Made by a program: the position numbers and the translations under genes
In this document: one piece after another, positions 1 through 8,004 of the stretch
Position numbering within the stretch: the first letter of the stretch is position 1
Layout of the letters: every line of letters begins with the position of its first letter
Notes under the pieces: model-generated
What the model was told of the DNA's origin: nothing
Database searches by the model: none
What the model saw: only the letters and a program-made list of their open reading frames with translations
Source: CAZSLZ01 sp964607865
Lineage (GTDB): Bacteria; Vulcanimicrobiota; JAJTBE01; CAZSLZ01
Length of the DNA stretch: 16,667 bases
Assembly (NCBI GenBank): GCA_964607865.1
Contig: CAZSLZ010000070.1
Span: 1-16,667 of the forward strand
Direction of reading: 5' to 3'

Positions 1-429
1 TATTCCGAAAGTTCCAATGGCTTCTGCCATCCTTCCCTTTGGTGCGTAATCCACAATCCAGGTAAAGATGGAAGTGAAGTATAGGGCATGTCCAATTCCG
101 TGAAAAAACCGGACAAAAATAAGGTGGTAATCACCGGGAAGGGGCAGGGAATACAGCATGGCGGAAATTATTGCAATTATGATACCCAGGCGTGTAAACA
201 ACTTCCTTCCGTATTTGTCAATAAGGGGAGCCAGTAAAAACCGGCACAGCAGTCCGGCAACTGCATAAGACGCCATGATGTATCCAATCTGGGTGTCGGT
301 TTTGTGGAGGTTTTCCAGGTAAAGGGGGTACAGGGTAAAAAAACCGGTGCCGGTCAGCACCAGAAAATTTAGCAGGTTCATTAAGAAGAAGGTTGGAGTA
401 TATAAATTTTGGGTTGTTTTCTGGGTCAT
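1..429 (-). CDS. MFS transporter, N-terminal part (cut by window edge)
   Basis: I translated this by hand on the minus strand. It gives 143 residues from an ATG at 429 with no stop before the left edge, so only the N-terminal third or so of a major facilitator superfamily protein is present. Visible are an N-terminal hydrophobic helix (FFLMNLLNFLVLTGTGFF), the family's loop 2-3 signature in the form RFLLAPLIDKYGRK, and the later helix pattern RFFHGIGHALYFTSIF followed by a loop with APKGRMAEAIG. This arrangement is typical of drug or metabolite efflux-type MFS members in the inner membrane, but the substrate cannot be told. Its ATG follows the gspJ-like stop codon directly (TAAATG), with only a weak ribosome site, so it is probably co-translated as the last visible gene of the minus-strand run. 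Confidence 0.85.
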   Translation of the reverse strand, partial: MTQKTTQNLYTPTFFLMNLLNFLVLTGTGFFTLYPLYLENLHKTDTQIGYIMASYAVAGLLCRFLLAPLIDKYGRKLFTRLGIIIAIISAMLYSLPLPGDYHLIFVRFFHGIGHALYFTSIFTWIVDYAPKGRMAEAIGTFGI

Positions 430-1071
430 TTAATATCTTATGAAAATCTTGGTTTTCAGAAAAATAATCTTTGAGTTCTGGTTCATCTCTTCCATTTCTT
501 CCAGGGTTATTTCTTCACTTTCATAAGTTATGTTTTTTTCTTCCAGATTAAAATTTTCAGGATCAACAGACCATGTTTTAGTGGTCACAAGCTGGGGATT
601 GTCGGGATCTTCCAGCTGGAATTTCAGGCCCTGAATACCCCTGGAAATCTTCTCAACACAATTGGGAGTGTCAATATCATCTTCTTCAGGATCAAAACCC
701 TGGGGATAATACAAGAACTCCAGAGATTTGTTATCTTGGTTTAGCCGGTATCCCACCACATTGGTGGCGGGGTTACCGTCGGGGGGTGTATGGCTCAGAA
801 GAGAAGAAAAAATTATTGTATCGCTTCCCGGAGAATACAACTCATTTTCATTGGGATATATTACAGTCGTTGCCTTTTTCAAATTCAGGGAAATGTCTTC
901 CATTGCTCTCCGGTTTTGTTGAAGCAGGGCGGAGCGTTTATCGCCAAAATTATATTCCTTGAAAACCCTTACGTAAAGGGTAAGTGCCATTACCAGAAAT
1001 ACAAAGAAAATTCCCATAGCTATGAGAATTTCCAGTAAAGTATATCCAAATTTTCTCCTGGTGGAATTCAT
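430..1071 (-). CDS. gspJ: GspJ-like type II secretion pseudopilin
   Basis: This is a 213-residue pseudopilin. Residues 5-14 read RRKFGYTLLE: a basic leader, the prepilin peptidase cut after Gly9, and the conserved Glu at +5 of the mature protein, followed by a hydrophobic helix to about residue 34. The region after the helix (EYNFGDKRSALLQQNRRAMEDISLNLKKAT) follows the GspJ pattern of an amphipathic stretch with a conserved Arg and Asp. GspJ is a minor pseudopilin that sits at the pseudopilus tip with GspI and GspK. The gene lies 4 bases after acsD and abuts the MFS start. No Shine-Dalgarno site is obvious, which suggests coupling to acsD translation. It is separated from the other T2SS genes by three unrelated genes. 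Assignment to J rather than another minor pseudopilin is inferred from length and pattern. Confidence 0.75.
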   Translation of the reverse strand: MNSTRRKFGYTLLEILIAMGIFFVFLVMALTLYVRVFKEYNFGDKRSALLQQNRRAMEDISLNLKKATTVIYPNENELYSPGSDTIIFSSLLSHTPPDGNPATNVVGYRLNQDNKSLEFLYYPQGFDPEEDDIDTPNCVEKISRGIQGLKFQLEDPDNPQLVTTKTWSVDPENFNLEEKNITYESEEITLEEMEEMNQNSKIIFLKTKIFIRY

Positions 1072-1075
1072 AATA

Positions 1076-2002
1076 TTACTTGCGTAGATTATTGAAGAAT
1101 TTTTCCAGGCGGTTGCCGGTTTCAGGGTGTTTTACAACTACCACATCAGCTCCGGCATGAAGATATGCCAGGCTGGTAACAATCTCCCAGTTTATTGCTG
1201 CTTCAAGGCTGGCCTGGGCTTCTTTCACCCGCCAGGTTTCCTGTCCTATGAAAGCCAACTGGGGTTTGTTCATGAATTTGTCACCGTCCAGCCCCAACAG
1301 CCTGGTTTTTTCCATTATTGAATAGGCATACTCCAGTCCATAACCCAGGGCTCCGGTGGTTGCATACATAACGATGGAATCCGGGGGCAGGCCGGCATCT
1401 GTAGCCAATATGTTTACCTGCTTGGCTATGTTTATATCGATAGGTGATTCGGTAATAAGGTTGTGCCCATGTTCAATACAGGCTTTTGTCATTTTCTTGT
1501 AGCTTTCAGCCACAGCATTTCCCATCAGAATACGTTCGCCCCTGCACACTTCGGCCACCATGGGCATAATGTCGGCATCCACTTCCTGAATTCCACAGCC
1601 AATGATAATTAATGGCAGTGTTACAGCTGAAAGTATTTTCTTGACAGTTTCCTTAATTTCGTCCTTTGTTTTGTTTCCGTAGGAGGGGTGGGCTCCCATA
1701 AGCCTGAGGCATAAGAGTTTGGCTCTGGTCTTTCCCATAAGATACTTGGCCCAGCTTACTGGATTGTTCCAGGCTTTTTCCAGTTCTTCAATAAGGTAAG
1801 GATTTCTTTCATCTGGTGGTATATCCTGAAATTCATAGGCAACAACGGGCAAATAGGGAATTTCGCCCTCGCTGTAAAGAAACGGCATGGTTCCCTGGCC
1901 GCCTATTTTTATATGGTGAGACCGGGTGCCACCCTCCTCGGCAGTGGCGCCGATTGTTACAGTTTCAATATTCTGTTTCTTTCGAATTGTGGTCAGAGAC
2001 AT
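1076..2002 (-). CDS. acsD: Corrinoid iron-sulfur protein small subunit (acetyl-CoA synthase complex delta subunit)
   Basis: This 308-residue protein closely resembles AcsD/CdhD, the small TIM-barrel subunit of the corrinoid iron-sulfur protein, which carries the methyl group to acetyl-CoA synthase in the Wood-Ljungdahl pathway. Family landmarks are GATAEEGGTRSH (18-29), the GGxxxxPF stretch (34-41), LPLIIIGCG (129-137), SPIDINIAKQVNILA (186-200), GYGLEYAYSIME (220-231) and the terminal KHPE (291-294). Length matches the family (about 310), so it looks intact. It starts at an ATG preceded by TAAGGTGAT and lies 9 bases after the amidohydrolase. No other acetyl-CoA synthase or CO dehydrogenase gene is in the window, so its partners (AcsC, AcsB, methyltransferase) must be elsewhere or absent. 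A repurposed function is possible. The family call is confident; the pathway role in this organism is inferred. Confidence 0.88.
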   Translation of the reverse strand: MSLTTIRKKQNIETVTIGATAEEGGTRSHHIKIGGQGTMPFLYSEGEIPYLPVVAYEFQDIPPDERNPYLIEELEKAWNNPVSWAKYLMGKTRAKLLCLRLMGAHPSYGNKTKDEIKETVKKILSAVTLPLIIIGCGIQEVDADIMPMVAEVCRGERILMGNAVAESYKKMTKACIEHGHNLITESPIDINIAKQVNILATDAGLPPDSIVMYATTGALGYGLEYAYSIMEKTRLLGLDGDKFMNKPQLAFIGQETWRVKEAQASLEAAINWEIVTSLAYLHAGADVVVVKHPETGNRLEKFFNNLRK

Positions 2003-2011
2003 ATTATCACC

Positions 2012-3202
2012 TTATTTTTTCATTGGAGATGTAAGGTTTTTTTCATCCAGATGCTGAATTTTTCCTTCCATCATTACCAGGGCGGTCCGGGTACGAGTTT
2101 CCAGGGGGTGCCCCATGGTTATAACCAGGTCAGCATCCTTGCCTTTTTCCAGGGAACCTTTCCTGTGAGCTATATCGATTATTTTTGCCGGGTTGATTGT
2201 TATGGCTCTGATGGCGTCTTTTTCTTTCATTCCATGGCGGACACATATTCCTGCATCCAGAGGAAGCCACTTGCTTCTGATGGAAATTCCGTCAGTGGAT
2301 ATGGCAACAGTGATTCCTTCTTCCGCCAGCTTGCCGGCAATCTCAAAATTTCTGCCGCTGGTTTCTATTTTGGTACGGGGCGACATCAGGGGAGATAAAA
2401 TTACCGGAAAACCACTCTGGGCAATTTTATCAATTACTTTAATTCCCTCGGTGCAGTGCTCCAGGGTTATGTTTAATCCAAATTCCCTGGCTATGCGGAT
2501 TGCAGTTACTATATCATGGGCTTTATGGCAGTGAAAATGCGCTTTGGTTTTTCCTGAAAGTACATCCGCCAGGGCTTCATATTTAAAGTTTAAATCCGGA
2601 GTTTTTTCATCTTCATTGTTTTTTGCCTTGTTCTTTTTTGAAAGGTACTCTTTTGCCCTGGTTAAATTTTCGCGTATAATGGCAGCTATGCCCATGCGAG
2701 AGAAAGGTTCCTTGTTCTGAGAGCCATAGACTCGCTTGGGATTTTCACCCAGTGCGAATTTCATGCCGGCATTTTCGAGTAATACCATGTCTTCCACAGC
2801 CTTACCCACTGTTTTCAGGACAGAACACTGCCCACCGATAGTATTGGCGCTTCCCGGCATGATCATAACAGTGGTTATGCCAACCCTCAGAACCTCGTTA
2901 AAAGTGGGATCAAAAGGATCGATGGCGTCCAGGGCGCGCAGGTGAGGAGTAAATGGATTGGACATTTCATTTCCGTCGGAACCTTCCTGCCCCACACCGT
3001 CCACCATAACGCCCAGATGGGTATGGGCATCAATCATTCCCGGCAGAACCTGGTTCTTTGTAGCATCTATGGTTTCAAATCCCTCGGGTATAGATACATT
3101 CTGCCCAATATCGGCGATTTTTCCGTCTTTTATTATTATAACTCCATCTTTAACTGGTTCGTCAACTGCTGTGTGTATTAAACCGGCTTTAATTGCGTAC
3201 AT
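2012..3202 (-). CDS. Amidohydrolase superfamily protein (imidazolonepropionase-like)
   Basis: This 396-residue metal-dependent hydrolase has the superfamily layout. An N-terminal beta-sandwich strand set (KAGLIHTAVDEPVKDGVIIIKDGKI) leads into PGMIDAHTHLG with the metal-binding HxH at H60/H62. Further candidate ligands are the His cluster AHFHCH (221-226), LEH (H249) and the catalytic Asp in ISTDG (D304). The C-terminal sandwich returns with KGSLEKGKDADLVI (348-360) and ends with EGKI. There is no signal peptide, so it should be cytosolic. The substrate is unknown: this branch is often annotated imidazolonepropionase-like, but no histidine-degradation genes are nearby. It begins inside the end of the PLD-family gene (14-base overlap) with GAGGAAG upstream of the ATG, so the two are very likely co-transcribed. 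acsD follows closely. Confidence 0.85.
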   Translation of the reverse strand: MYAIKAGLIHTAVDEPVKDGVIIIKDGKIADIGQNVSIPEGFETIDATKNQVLPGMIDAHTHLGVMVDGVGQEGSDGNEMSNPFTPHLRALDAIDPFDPTFNEVLRVGITTVMIMPGSANTIGGQCSVLKTVGKAVEDMVLLENAGMKFALGENPKRVYGSQNKEPFSRMGIAAIIRENLTRAKEYLSKKNKAKNNEDEKTPDLNFKYEALADVLSGKTKAHFHCHKAHDIVTAIRIAREFGLNITLEHCTEGIKVIDKIAQSGFPVILSPLMSPRTKIETSGRNFEIAGKLAEEGITVAISTDGISIRSKWLPLDAGICVRHGMKEKDAIRAITINPAKIIDIAHRKGSLEKGKDADLVITMGHPLETRTRTALVMMEGKIQHLDEKNLTSPMKK

Positions 3203-3725
3203 TGCTTTCTTCCTCGCTTCCCGATTTCATATTCCATATCTTGTTAAATTCATGAATGAATTTTTTTATTAATTCCTTATCGTTTTTGATGAACAACAAT
3301 GTTTCATTGTTATCTTCCTCGGCAGAATAGTTCCAGTTGTAGCTGCCGGTAATGATTAGTTCTTCATCGACTACACAGAATTTATGGTGCATGTGGCCGC
3401 CGGATGGGGGAGTGAAAACTATAACATTCATCCCCTTTTGTTTTAGAAGATCGTATTTGGAATCTTTTTTTGCATGTTTTGAACCGTCGAGGATAACTCG
3501 AACATCCACCCCCCGGTTGTGGGCGCGGAGAAGGGCATCGGAAAACGCTTCGTTGTATAATTTATAAACAGCAAGATTTATTGAAGCCTGGGCGTTGTCC
3601 AGAGATTCGACTATTTTGTCCAGGGCACCAGCTTGAGGTGAAAAAATCACATCAATGTCGGCACAGTAACATTTTGATAACAATAATACTGATAAAAAGA
3701 AAATAACAGAAAATGTTCTCTTCAT
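3189..3725 (-). CDS. Secreted phospholipase D-family protein, single HKD motif (Nuc-like)
   Basis: This 178-residue protein has an N-terminal signal peptide (hydrophobic 5-18, likely cut after the CYCA sequence near residue 22). It then carries one PLD domain with the HxKxxxxD motif at H113, K115 and D120, followed by ITGSYNWN (125-132). The small size and single motif match the Nuc-type bacterial PLD subfamily, whose members dimerise to build one active site and usually cut DNA. A phospholipid substrate is also possible. The signal peptide places it in the periplasm or outside the cell. The start is fixed by a strong site, TAAGGAGGAT, that overlaps the stop codon of gspE 12 bases upstream, so translation should follow gspE. 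Its place directly behind gspD-gspE makes it a candidate T2SS substrate, which is inference only. Confidence 0.85.
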   Translation of the reverse strand: MKRTFSVIFFLSVLLLSKCYCADIDVIFSPQAGALDKIVESLDNAQASINLAVYKLYNEAFSDALLRAHNRGVDVRVILDGSKHAKKDSKYDLLKQKGMNVIVFTPPSGGHMHHKFCVVDEELIITGSYNWNYSAEEDNNETLLFIKNDKELIKKFIHEFNKIWNMKSGSEEESNVRN

Positions 3726-3737
3726 TTTAAATCCTCC

Positions 3738-5195
3738 TTAAACCCTGGTGGCTCTGAGAATCTCGCCACTGCTTGTTATTCCCTTTAATACTTTTTCAAC
3801 ACCGTCCTGCTGCAGTGTTTTCATACCCGTTTTTATTGCCATGTCCCTTATTTTTGAGGTTTCTCCGGAGCGGGTTATAAGGCTGCGGAGATCTTCATTT
3901 ATAACCAGAACTTCATAAATTCCGGTTCGCCCGTAAAAACCTGTGTTGAGGCATTTTTCACAACCAACTGGCTCATAGAAAACCGAATCGGTATATTTTG
4001 CGGGATCCAGGCCCAGCTGGCGAAGTTCCCTGGCCTCGGGCTTATGAGCCTGCTTGCAGTTACCGCAAAGCCTCCGCACCAATCTCTGAGCAACTACTCC
4101 AATAAGAGATGATGAAAGAAGGTAACCTTCAACTCCCATGTCGTTTAACCGGGTAACACCGGTAGGCGCGTCGTTGGTGTGAAGGGTAGATAGGACCAGG
4201 TGGCCTGTCAGTGAAGCGTTGATGGCAATTTCCGCGGTTTCTCCGTCCCGGATTTCACCTACCATTACCACGTCGGGGTCCTGCCGGACAATTGATCGAA
4301 GCCCGTTGGCAAAAGTAAGGCCGATTTTTGGATTGACCTGAATCTGTCCTATACCCTGAACCTGGTATTCCACCGGATCTTCAATGGTAATGATATTACG
4401 TTCCGGCGACTGCACCTTCTGCAGAACCGCATAAAGTGTGGTGGATTTACCTGCGCCAGTGGGCCCGGTGGCCAGTAACAGGCCGTAGGGAAATTTGGTA
4501 AGTTTTAAAAGCTGATCGTAATCACGGGGAAGCAGGCCGATTTCTTCCATGGACAACATAGTGGAGGAAACATCCAAAAGCCTCATCACAATACGCTCAC
4601 CAAACAGGGTGGGCAGGGTCGATACACGGACATCGATGGTTTTATCCCCGGCTTTCAGTCTGATACGGCCTCCCTGGGGAAGCCGGCTTTCTGCCAGGTT
4701 CAGTTTCGACATAACCTTGATACGGGCGTTTACCGAAGAATAACGGGTACGGGACAGTTTAAGGACCTCGTGCAAAATACCGTCAATTCTCATCCGCACC
4801 TTGGCTTCCTTTTCATAGGGTTCAATGTGAATATCAGATGCCCTGGTGTTCACTGCTTTCAAAAAAATTGAGTTTACCAGGCTTACAATGGGAGCATCTT
4901 TGCTCACTGAAAGCAAATCCTGGGATTCGTCCTCGTCAATTATCAGTCGGTCTTCTTCCGGGTTTTCGTTAATTCGCTCTCCCATCATGGAGCGAAGCCC
5001 CTCGTCAATTTCTTCTACGGTTATAAAAACCGGTTCCACGTTTTTCTGAAGCATCATACGGATATCTTCCAGGGCTTCCAGGCTTTCAGGGCCGCGGATT
5101 CCCATTCTTATAATTCCGTCTGATTCCAGGGGCAATATATGATGTTTTCTTAAGAAATCCAGGGGGATTTGTGAAATTAATTCTTTTCCGTTCAT
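3738..5195 (-). CDS. gspE: Type II secretion system ATPase GspE
   Basis: This 485-residue protein is the hexameric cytoplasmic ATPase that powers pseudopilus assembly. An N-terminal MshEN/N1E-type domain (about 1-75) and an acidic linker (about 77-92) precede the core. The core shows SDIHIEP (120-126) and Walker A GPTGAGKST (244-252). It continues with the Asp box IEDPVE (271-276), Walker B in DPDVVMVGEIRD (306-317) and the His box TGHLVLSTLHTND (330-342). A zinc-binding tetracysteine follows at C377, C380, C412 and C415; its presence favours GspE/PilB over PilT-type ATPases. All catalytic motifs are intact. The ATG overlaps the gspD stop (ATGA), so the two are coupled. The neighbouring gspD, gspN and gspKLM argue for GspE rather than a type IV pilus PilB. 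Confidence 0.95.
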   Translation of the reverse strand: MNGKELISQIPLDFLRKHHILPLESDGIIRMGIRGPESLEALEDIRMMLQKNVEPVFITVEEIDEGLRSMMGERINENPEEDRLIIDEDESQDLLSVSKDAPIVSLVNSIFLKAVNTRASDIHIEPYEKEAKVRMRIDGILHEVLKLSRTRYSSVNARIKVMSKLNLAESRLPQGGRIRLKAGDKTIDVRVSTLPTLFGERIVMRLLDVSSTMLSMEEIGLLPRDYDQLLKLTKFPYGLLLATGPTGAGKSTTLYAVLQKVQSPERNIITIEDPVEYQVQGIGQIQVNPKIGLTFANGLRSIVRQDPDVVMVGEIRDGETAEIAINASLTGHLVLSTLHTNDAPTGVTRLNDMGVEGYLLSSSLIGVVAQRLVRRLCGNCKQAHKPEARELRQLGLDPAKYTDSVFYEPVGCEKCLNTGFYGRTGIYEVLVINEDLRSLITRSGETSKIRDMAIKTGMKTLQQDGVEKVLKGITSSGEILRATRV

Positions 5196-7186
5196 TGTCG
5201 GGGATTTTCCTTGTCTTCAAATAGATTTTCATTAGGTACATCCAGGGGGGTCTGGTGAGGATCCGCTGGTTCTTCCAGGGACTGTTCATACTGTTTGGAA
5301 AGATTGACCAGTTTCCGGGTATCTTCCACAATATGAGGTGTCAGGAATATAAAAAGGGTGGTTTTCTGGGTCTCTTTCTGTTGGTTTTTAAATGCATAAC
5401 CGATTATGGGAATATCTCCCAGAATTGGGACTTTTTTGATGGAGTCAATGGTTCGTTTTGAGATCAAACCACCGATGATTACTGTCTGGGAATCTCCCAA
5501 GGTGATGAAAGTCTCTACGTCCCTGGTGGATACCACCGGCACCACATAACCGATAGCCCCGATATTCTGCTGGATGAAATCAGTTACATCCTGAATCTGC
5601 TGTTTCACCTTCAATCTTACCAGATCTCCCTGGCCTATATGGGGAGTTACATTAAGGGTTAACCCCACATCTTTATAATCATATGTAATTACTGGCTGGC
5701 CGTTGGCGTCGAATTTAACACCGGTGGCAAAGGGAACAATAGAGCCCACGTTCATGGTGGCTTCTTTATGATCCATGGTAAGAACTTTGGGCATCGAAAT
5801 TATATTGAAGTTGCTGTCTTCGTTTAAGAACTGGATTAGGGCGAATATGTTGGGAAATTCAATCTTTCTTCCGTTTACATTTACCACTGTGGTATCTCCA
5901 TCGATTCCTCCCAGAATAAAATTACCCGAAGAAAGCAACTGGTAAATTGACTGGATATCTTTACCTCCACCAAACGATGCTGTGTAGCCGTCGTCACCGA
6001 TAACCTGCCAATTGGCACCGGTAGTGATGGAATTATCCATGGTTACCTCGGCGATTATAGCTGTAATTAAAATCTGTTTTCTGGTGGCGTCCAGTTTGGC
6101 AACCATGGGAGCGACTTCTTCCATTTCTGAATCGGTAACATATAAAATAATCGAGTTGGTTTCCGGGTCGGCAGATACCTTGTTGGAAATAAAAGTATCA
6201 GTTTCAGGCGTGGCTTCACTTCCATTGCTGTCACCAGTTTTGGTGATTTTTTTCTGAACTTTGCTTCCCTCCTGCAGCATTTCGGTAAGAATTTTTGCCA
6301 CTTCCACCGAATCGGCGTTCTTGAGTTGAACAACCCTGAATTTCCGTGTCTTGTCCCGGCGATCAACCAGTTGATCCATTTCTTTAATCAATACTTCAAT
6401 TTCTCTCAACTGGTTTTCGGTGGCCATTACAATAACGGCGTTATGGGTGCTGTAATCGGTAACCACAACTCCCGATTCCTTATTTGGAAACAGTTTTTTC
6501 AAATTGTCCTCTATCTCGGAGGAATTGGCAAATTCAAGAAAATATGTGCGGGTAATCTGTTTCTGTCCGATGGTATCCAGGTGCCGGGCAATTTTGATCA
6601 GCTTTTTCACGTTAAAAGAGTCGTCGGCTATGAGAAGTGATTTGGAAGGGGCATAAGGGATAACTGCCCCTGCTTCCGATACCAGATTTTGCAATACAGT
6701 ACTTATCTGGTTGGGATCGGCGTTTTTCAACGCAACCACAGCTACCAGATAATCTACGCCCTGAGCAACATTGTCTTCGGAATAAAACTTTGAAGGTTCC
6801 TTGATTTTATTCTTCATAGGGATAATCTTGGCGGTCTTGCCCCAGTCAACTACATCGTAACCATATGCATTCAATGCCGATACAAACATTTTCCAGGCTT
6901 CGCCTGCAGTTACTTCACGGGAGGACAATATGGAGATTTTTCCCTGGATCCGGGAATCCATGATAATATTCTTATTGGTCAACTCCGAGATCAACTTGGC
7001 AACTACCTGAATCTCGGCATTTTCAAAATTCAGGAATATCTTATTGCCTTTTAAGGTATTTACCGTGTTTTTCTCTATTTGAACTGGTTTTTTAAGCTCC
7101 TCATTCTGGGCAAAAAGCCCCGATGGAATTAGCAATATGGCGATTAAAAGTGAAATTATCAATTTTACAGCTGTTTTATTTTTCAT
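5192..7186 (-). CDS. gspD: Type II secretion system secretin GspD
   Basis: This 664-residue outer-membrane secretin has a signal peptide at 1-26 (cut after GLFA, next residue Gln; no lipobox). A periplasmic N0 domain (about 46-120; FLNFENAEIQVVAKLISELT) is followed by three N1-N3 type repeats (about 143-205, 211-272 and 281-365). The secretin core (about 370-622) contains the late signature VPILGDIPIIGYAFK (586-600) and the FIFLTPHIV closing strand (612-620). A Ser/Thr-rich charged linker at about 310-336 interrupts the N3 repeat. The tail after 622 is short and charged, where a pilotin could bind, but no pilotin gene is here. The ATG is preceded by GAGGTT. It lies 20 bases after gspN and overlaps gspE by 4 bases. 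Confidence 0.95.
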   Translation of the reverse strand: MKNKTAVKLIISLLIAILLIPSGLFAQNEELKKPVQIEKNTVNTLKGNKIFLNFENAEIQVVAKLISELTNKNIIMDSRIQGKISILSSREVTAGEAWKMFVSALNAYGYDVVDWGKTAKIIPMKNKIKEPSKFYSEDNVAQGVDYLVAVVALKNADPNQISTVLQNLVSEAGAVIPYAPSKSLLIADDSFNVKKLIKIARHLDTIGQKQITRTYFLEFANSSEIEDNLKKLFPNKESGVVVTDYSTHNAVIVMATENQLREIEVLIKEMDQLVDRRDKTRKFRVVQLKNADSVEVAKILTEMLQEGSKVQKKITKTGDSNGSEATPETDTFISNKVSADPETNSIILYVTDSEMEEVAPMVAKLDATRKQILITAIIAEVTMDNSITTGANWQVIGDDGYTASFGGGKDIQSIYQLLSSGNFILGGIDGDTTVVNVNGRKIEFPNIFALIQFLNEDSNFNIISMPKVLTMDHKEATMNVGSIVPFATGVKFDANGQPVITYDYKDVGLTLNVTPHIGQGDLVRLKVKQQIQDVTDFIQQNIGAIGYVVPVVSTRDVETFITLGDSQTVIIGGLISKRTIDSIKKVPILGDIPIIGYAFKNQQKETQKTTLFIFLTPHIVEDTRKLVNLSKQYEQSLEEPADPHQTPLDVPNENLFEDKENPRQ

Positions 7187-7206
7187 GGTTGAACCTCAAT
7201 CAAGAT

Positions 7207-7911
7207 TTAAATTTTAACATCTGGGTCTGCCAGGGTCCCCTTAACAATAAGGTTAAGGGGCATATTGTTGGACTCAAGTTTTAAAGAGCCGGACAGGGTG
7301 GAATTATTAAAAACCCTGGGGTTGAAAGTAATAATTATATTACCTTCGCCCAACAGGTTGTCACCGGCTATGTTTTCAATGTCTATATTGGCGCTTCGTT
7401 CATCTATTATTATATTCCCCTCAGCTTGAATATCGGTGCTTATAGGAAGGGGTGGCATGGGGTTTTGAAGGTTGGCGGAAATTTTTCCAGTACCTCTTTT
7501 TCTTTCAGGTTCATAGACGAAACTTCCGGTTAAACCAACATTCTTAAACAGTTCTTTTCCATTGGTAATTAAGGGATAATTCTCCATTTTTAAAGTAGTC
7601 TTGTTTTTGGATACTCGGGTAGTCAGGTTTCCATCATCCTTTTTTGCTTTTATTCTGGCGCTGTTTAAACCCATGGAAAGGTTTACGGTATCTATATTCT
7701 GCAAAACCTTACCGTTCTTTATAATTTCAACCTCGTTGAGTTTTGCCCTGTTGAAGTTAAATTCGCTGTCCTTATAGGTTATTTCCACGCCGGACTGGCC
7801 TTCCAGTTGCCAGATAGCATATTCAAATAAACTTTCAGATGGAAAGTTTACAATTAACGATAGCATTAAGGCGAATATGAAAACTGCTGTATATATGCCA
7901 ATCTTTTTCAA
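7207..7911 (-). CDS. gspN: Type II secretion system protein GspN-like
   Basis: This 234-residue protein has one N-terminal membrane helix (about 5-21) followed by a beta-rich periplasmic domain. LEGQSGVEITYKDSEFNFNRAKLNEVEI and the later alternating strands (GSLKLESNNMPLNLIVKGTLADPDVKI) fit the GspN/AsmA-like fold. GspN is an accessory inner-membrane component found in some T2SS clusters. The position directly before gspD supports the call; sequence similarity alone is modest. The start is a TTG, chosen because AGGAGGG lies 6 bases upstream and no ATG in frame is near. That TTG overlaps the stop of a possible 25-codon reading frame (TTGA), hinting at translational coupling. Confidence 0.7.
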   Translation of the reverse strand: MKKIGIYTAVFIFALMLSLIVNFPSESLFEYAIWQLEGQSGVEITYKDSEFNFNRAKLNEVEIIKNGKVLQNIDTVNLSMGLNSARIKAKKDDGNLTTRVSKNKTTLKMENYPLITNGKELFKNVGLTGSFVYEPERKRGTGKISANLQNPMPPLPISTDIQAEGNIIIDERSANIDIENIAGDNLLGEGNIIITFNPRVFNNSTLSGSLKLESNNMPLNLIVKGTLADPDVKI

Positions 7912-7985
7912 ATTCTTCCCTCCTGTTGCCCTCTATTCTGCAGCAGGGGGCCAATTCCCCCTTGAATAAGAGTAATTTTTACCAT
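7908..7985 (-). CDS. Possible 25-residue leader reading frame upstream of gspN
   Basis: The gap between the MobA-like gene and gspN holds a short frame starting at an ATG at 7985, with AGGAAG 10 bases upstream. It encodes MVKITLIQGGIGPLLQNRGQ and five more residues. Its TGA overlaps the TTG start of gspN (TTGA), the arrangement expected for translational coupling, and the gspN ribosome site lies inside it. The peptide has no recognised homology, and its frame also runs on upstream as an overlapping reading of the MobA-like 3' end. It could be a leader peptide or simply chance; the call is weak. Confidence 0.25.
   Translation of the reverse strand: MVKITLIQGGIGPLLQNRGQQEGRI
7945..7962 (-). 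promoter_or_regulatory. GC-rich hairpin upstream of gspN
   Basis: A perfect 6-base-pair stem (AGGGGG paired with CCCCCT) with a 6-base loop lies in the otherwise AT-rich gap between the MobA-like gene and gspN, 34 bases before the gspN start. No run of T follows on either strand, so it is not a standard intrinsic terminator. It could stabilise or process the transcript, or modulate gspN translation. Its role is inferred from position only. Confidence 0.4.
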
Positions 7986-8004
7986 AATGTTTATTCTTCC
8001 TTTT

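Noticed and set aside
1913..2398. 161-codon plus-strand frame across the acsD/amidohydrolase junction
   Set aside because: It lies antisense to two well-supported genes, shows no recognisable motif and has a biased shadow-like composition.
7945..7962. GC hairpin as an intrinsic terminator between the MobA-like gene and gspN
   Set aside because: No T run follows on either strand; kept only as a possible regulatory hairpin.
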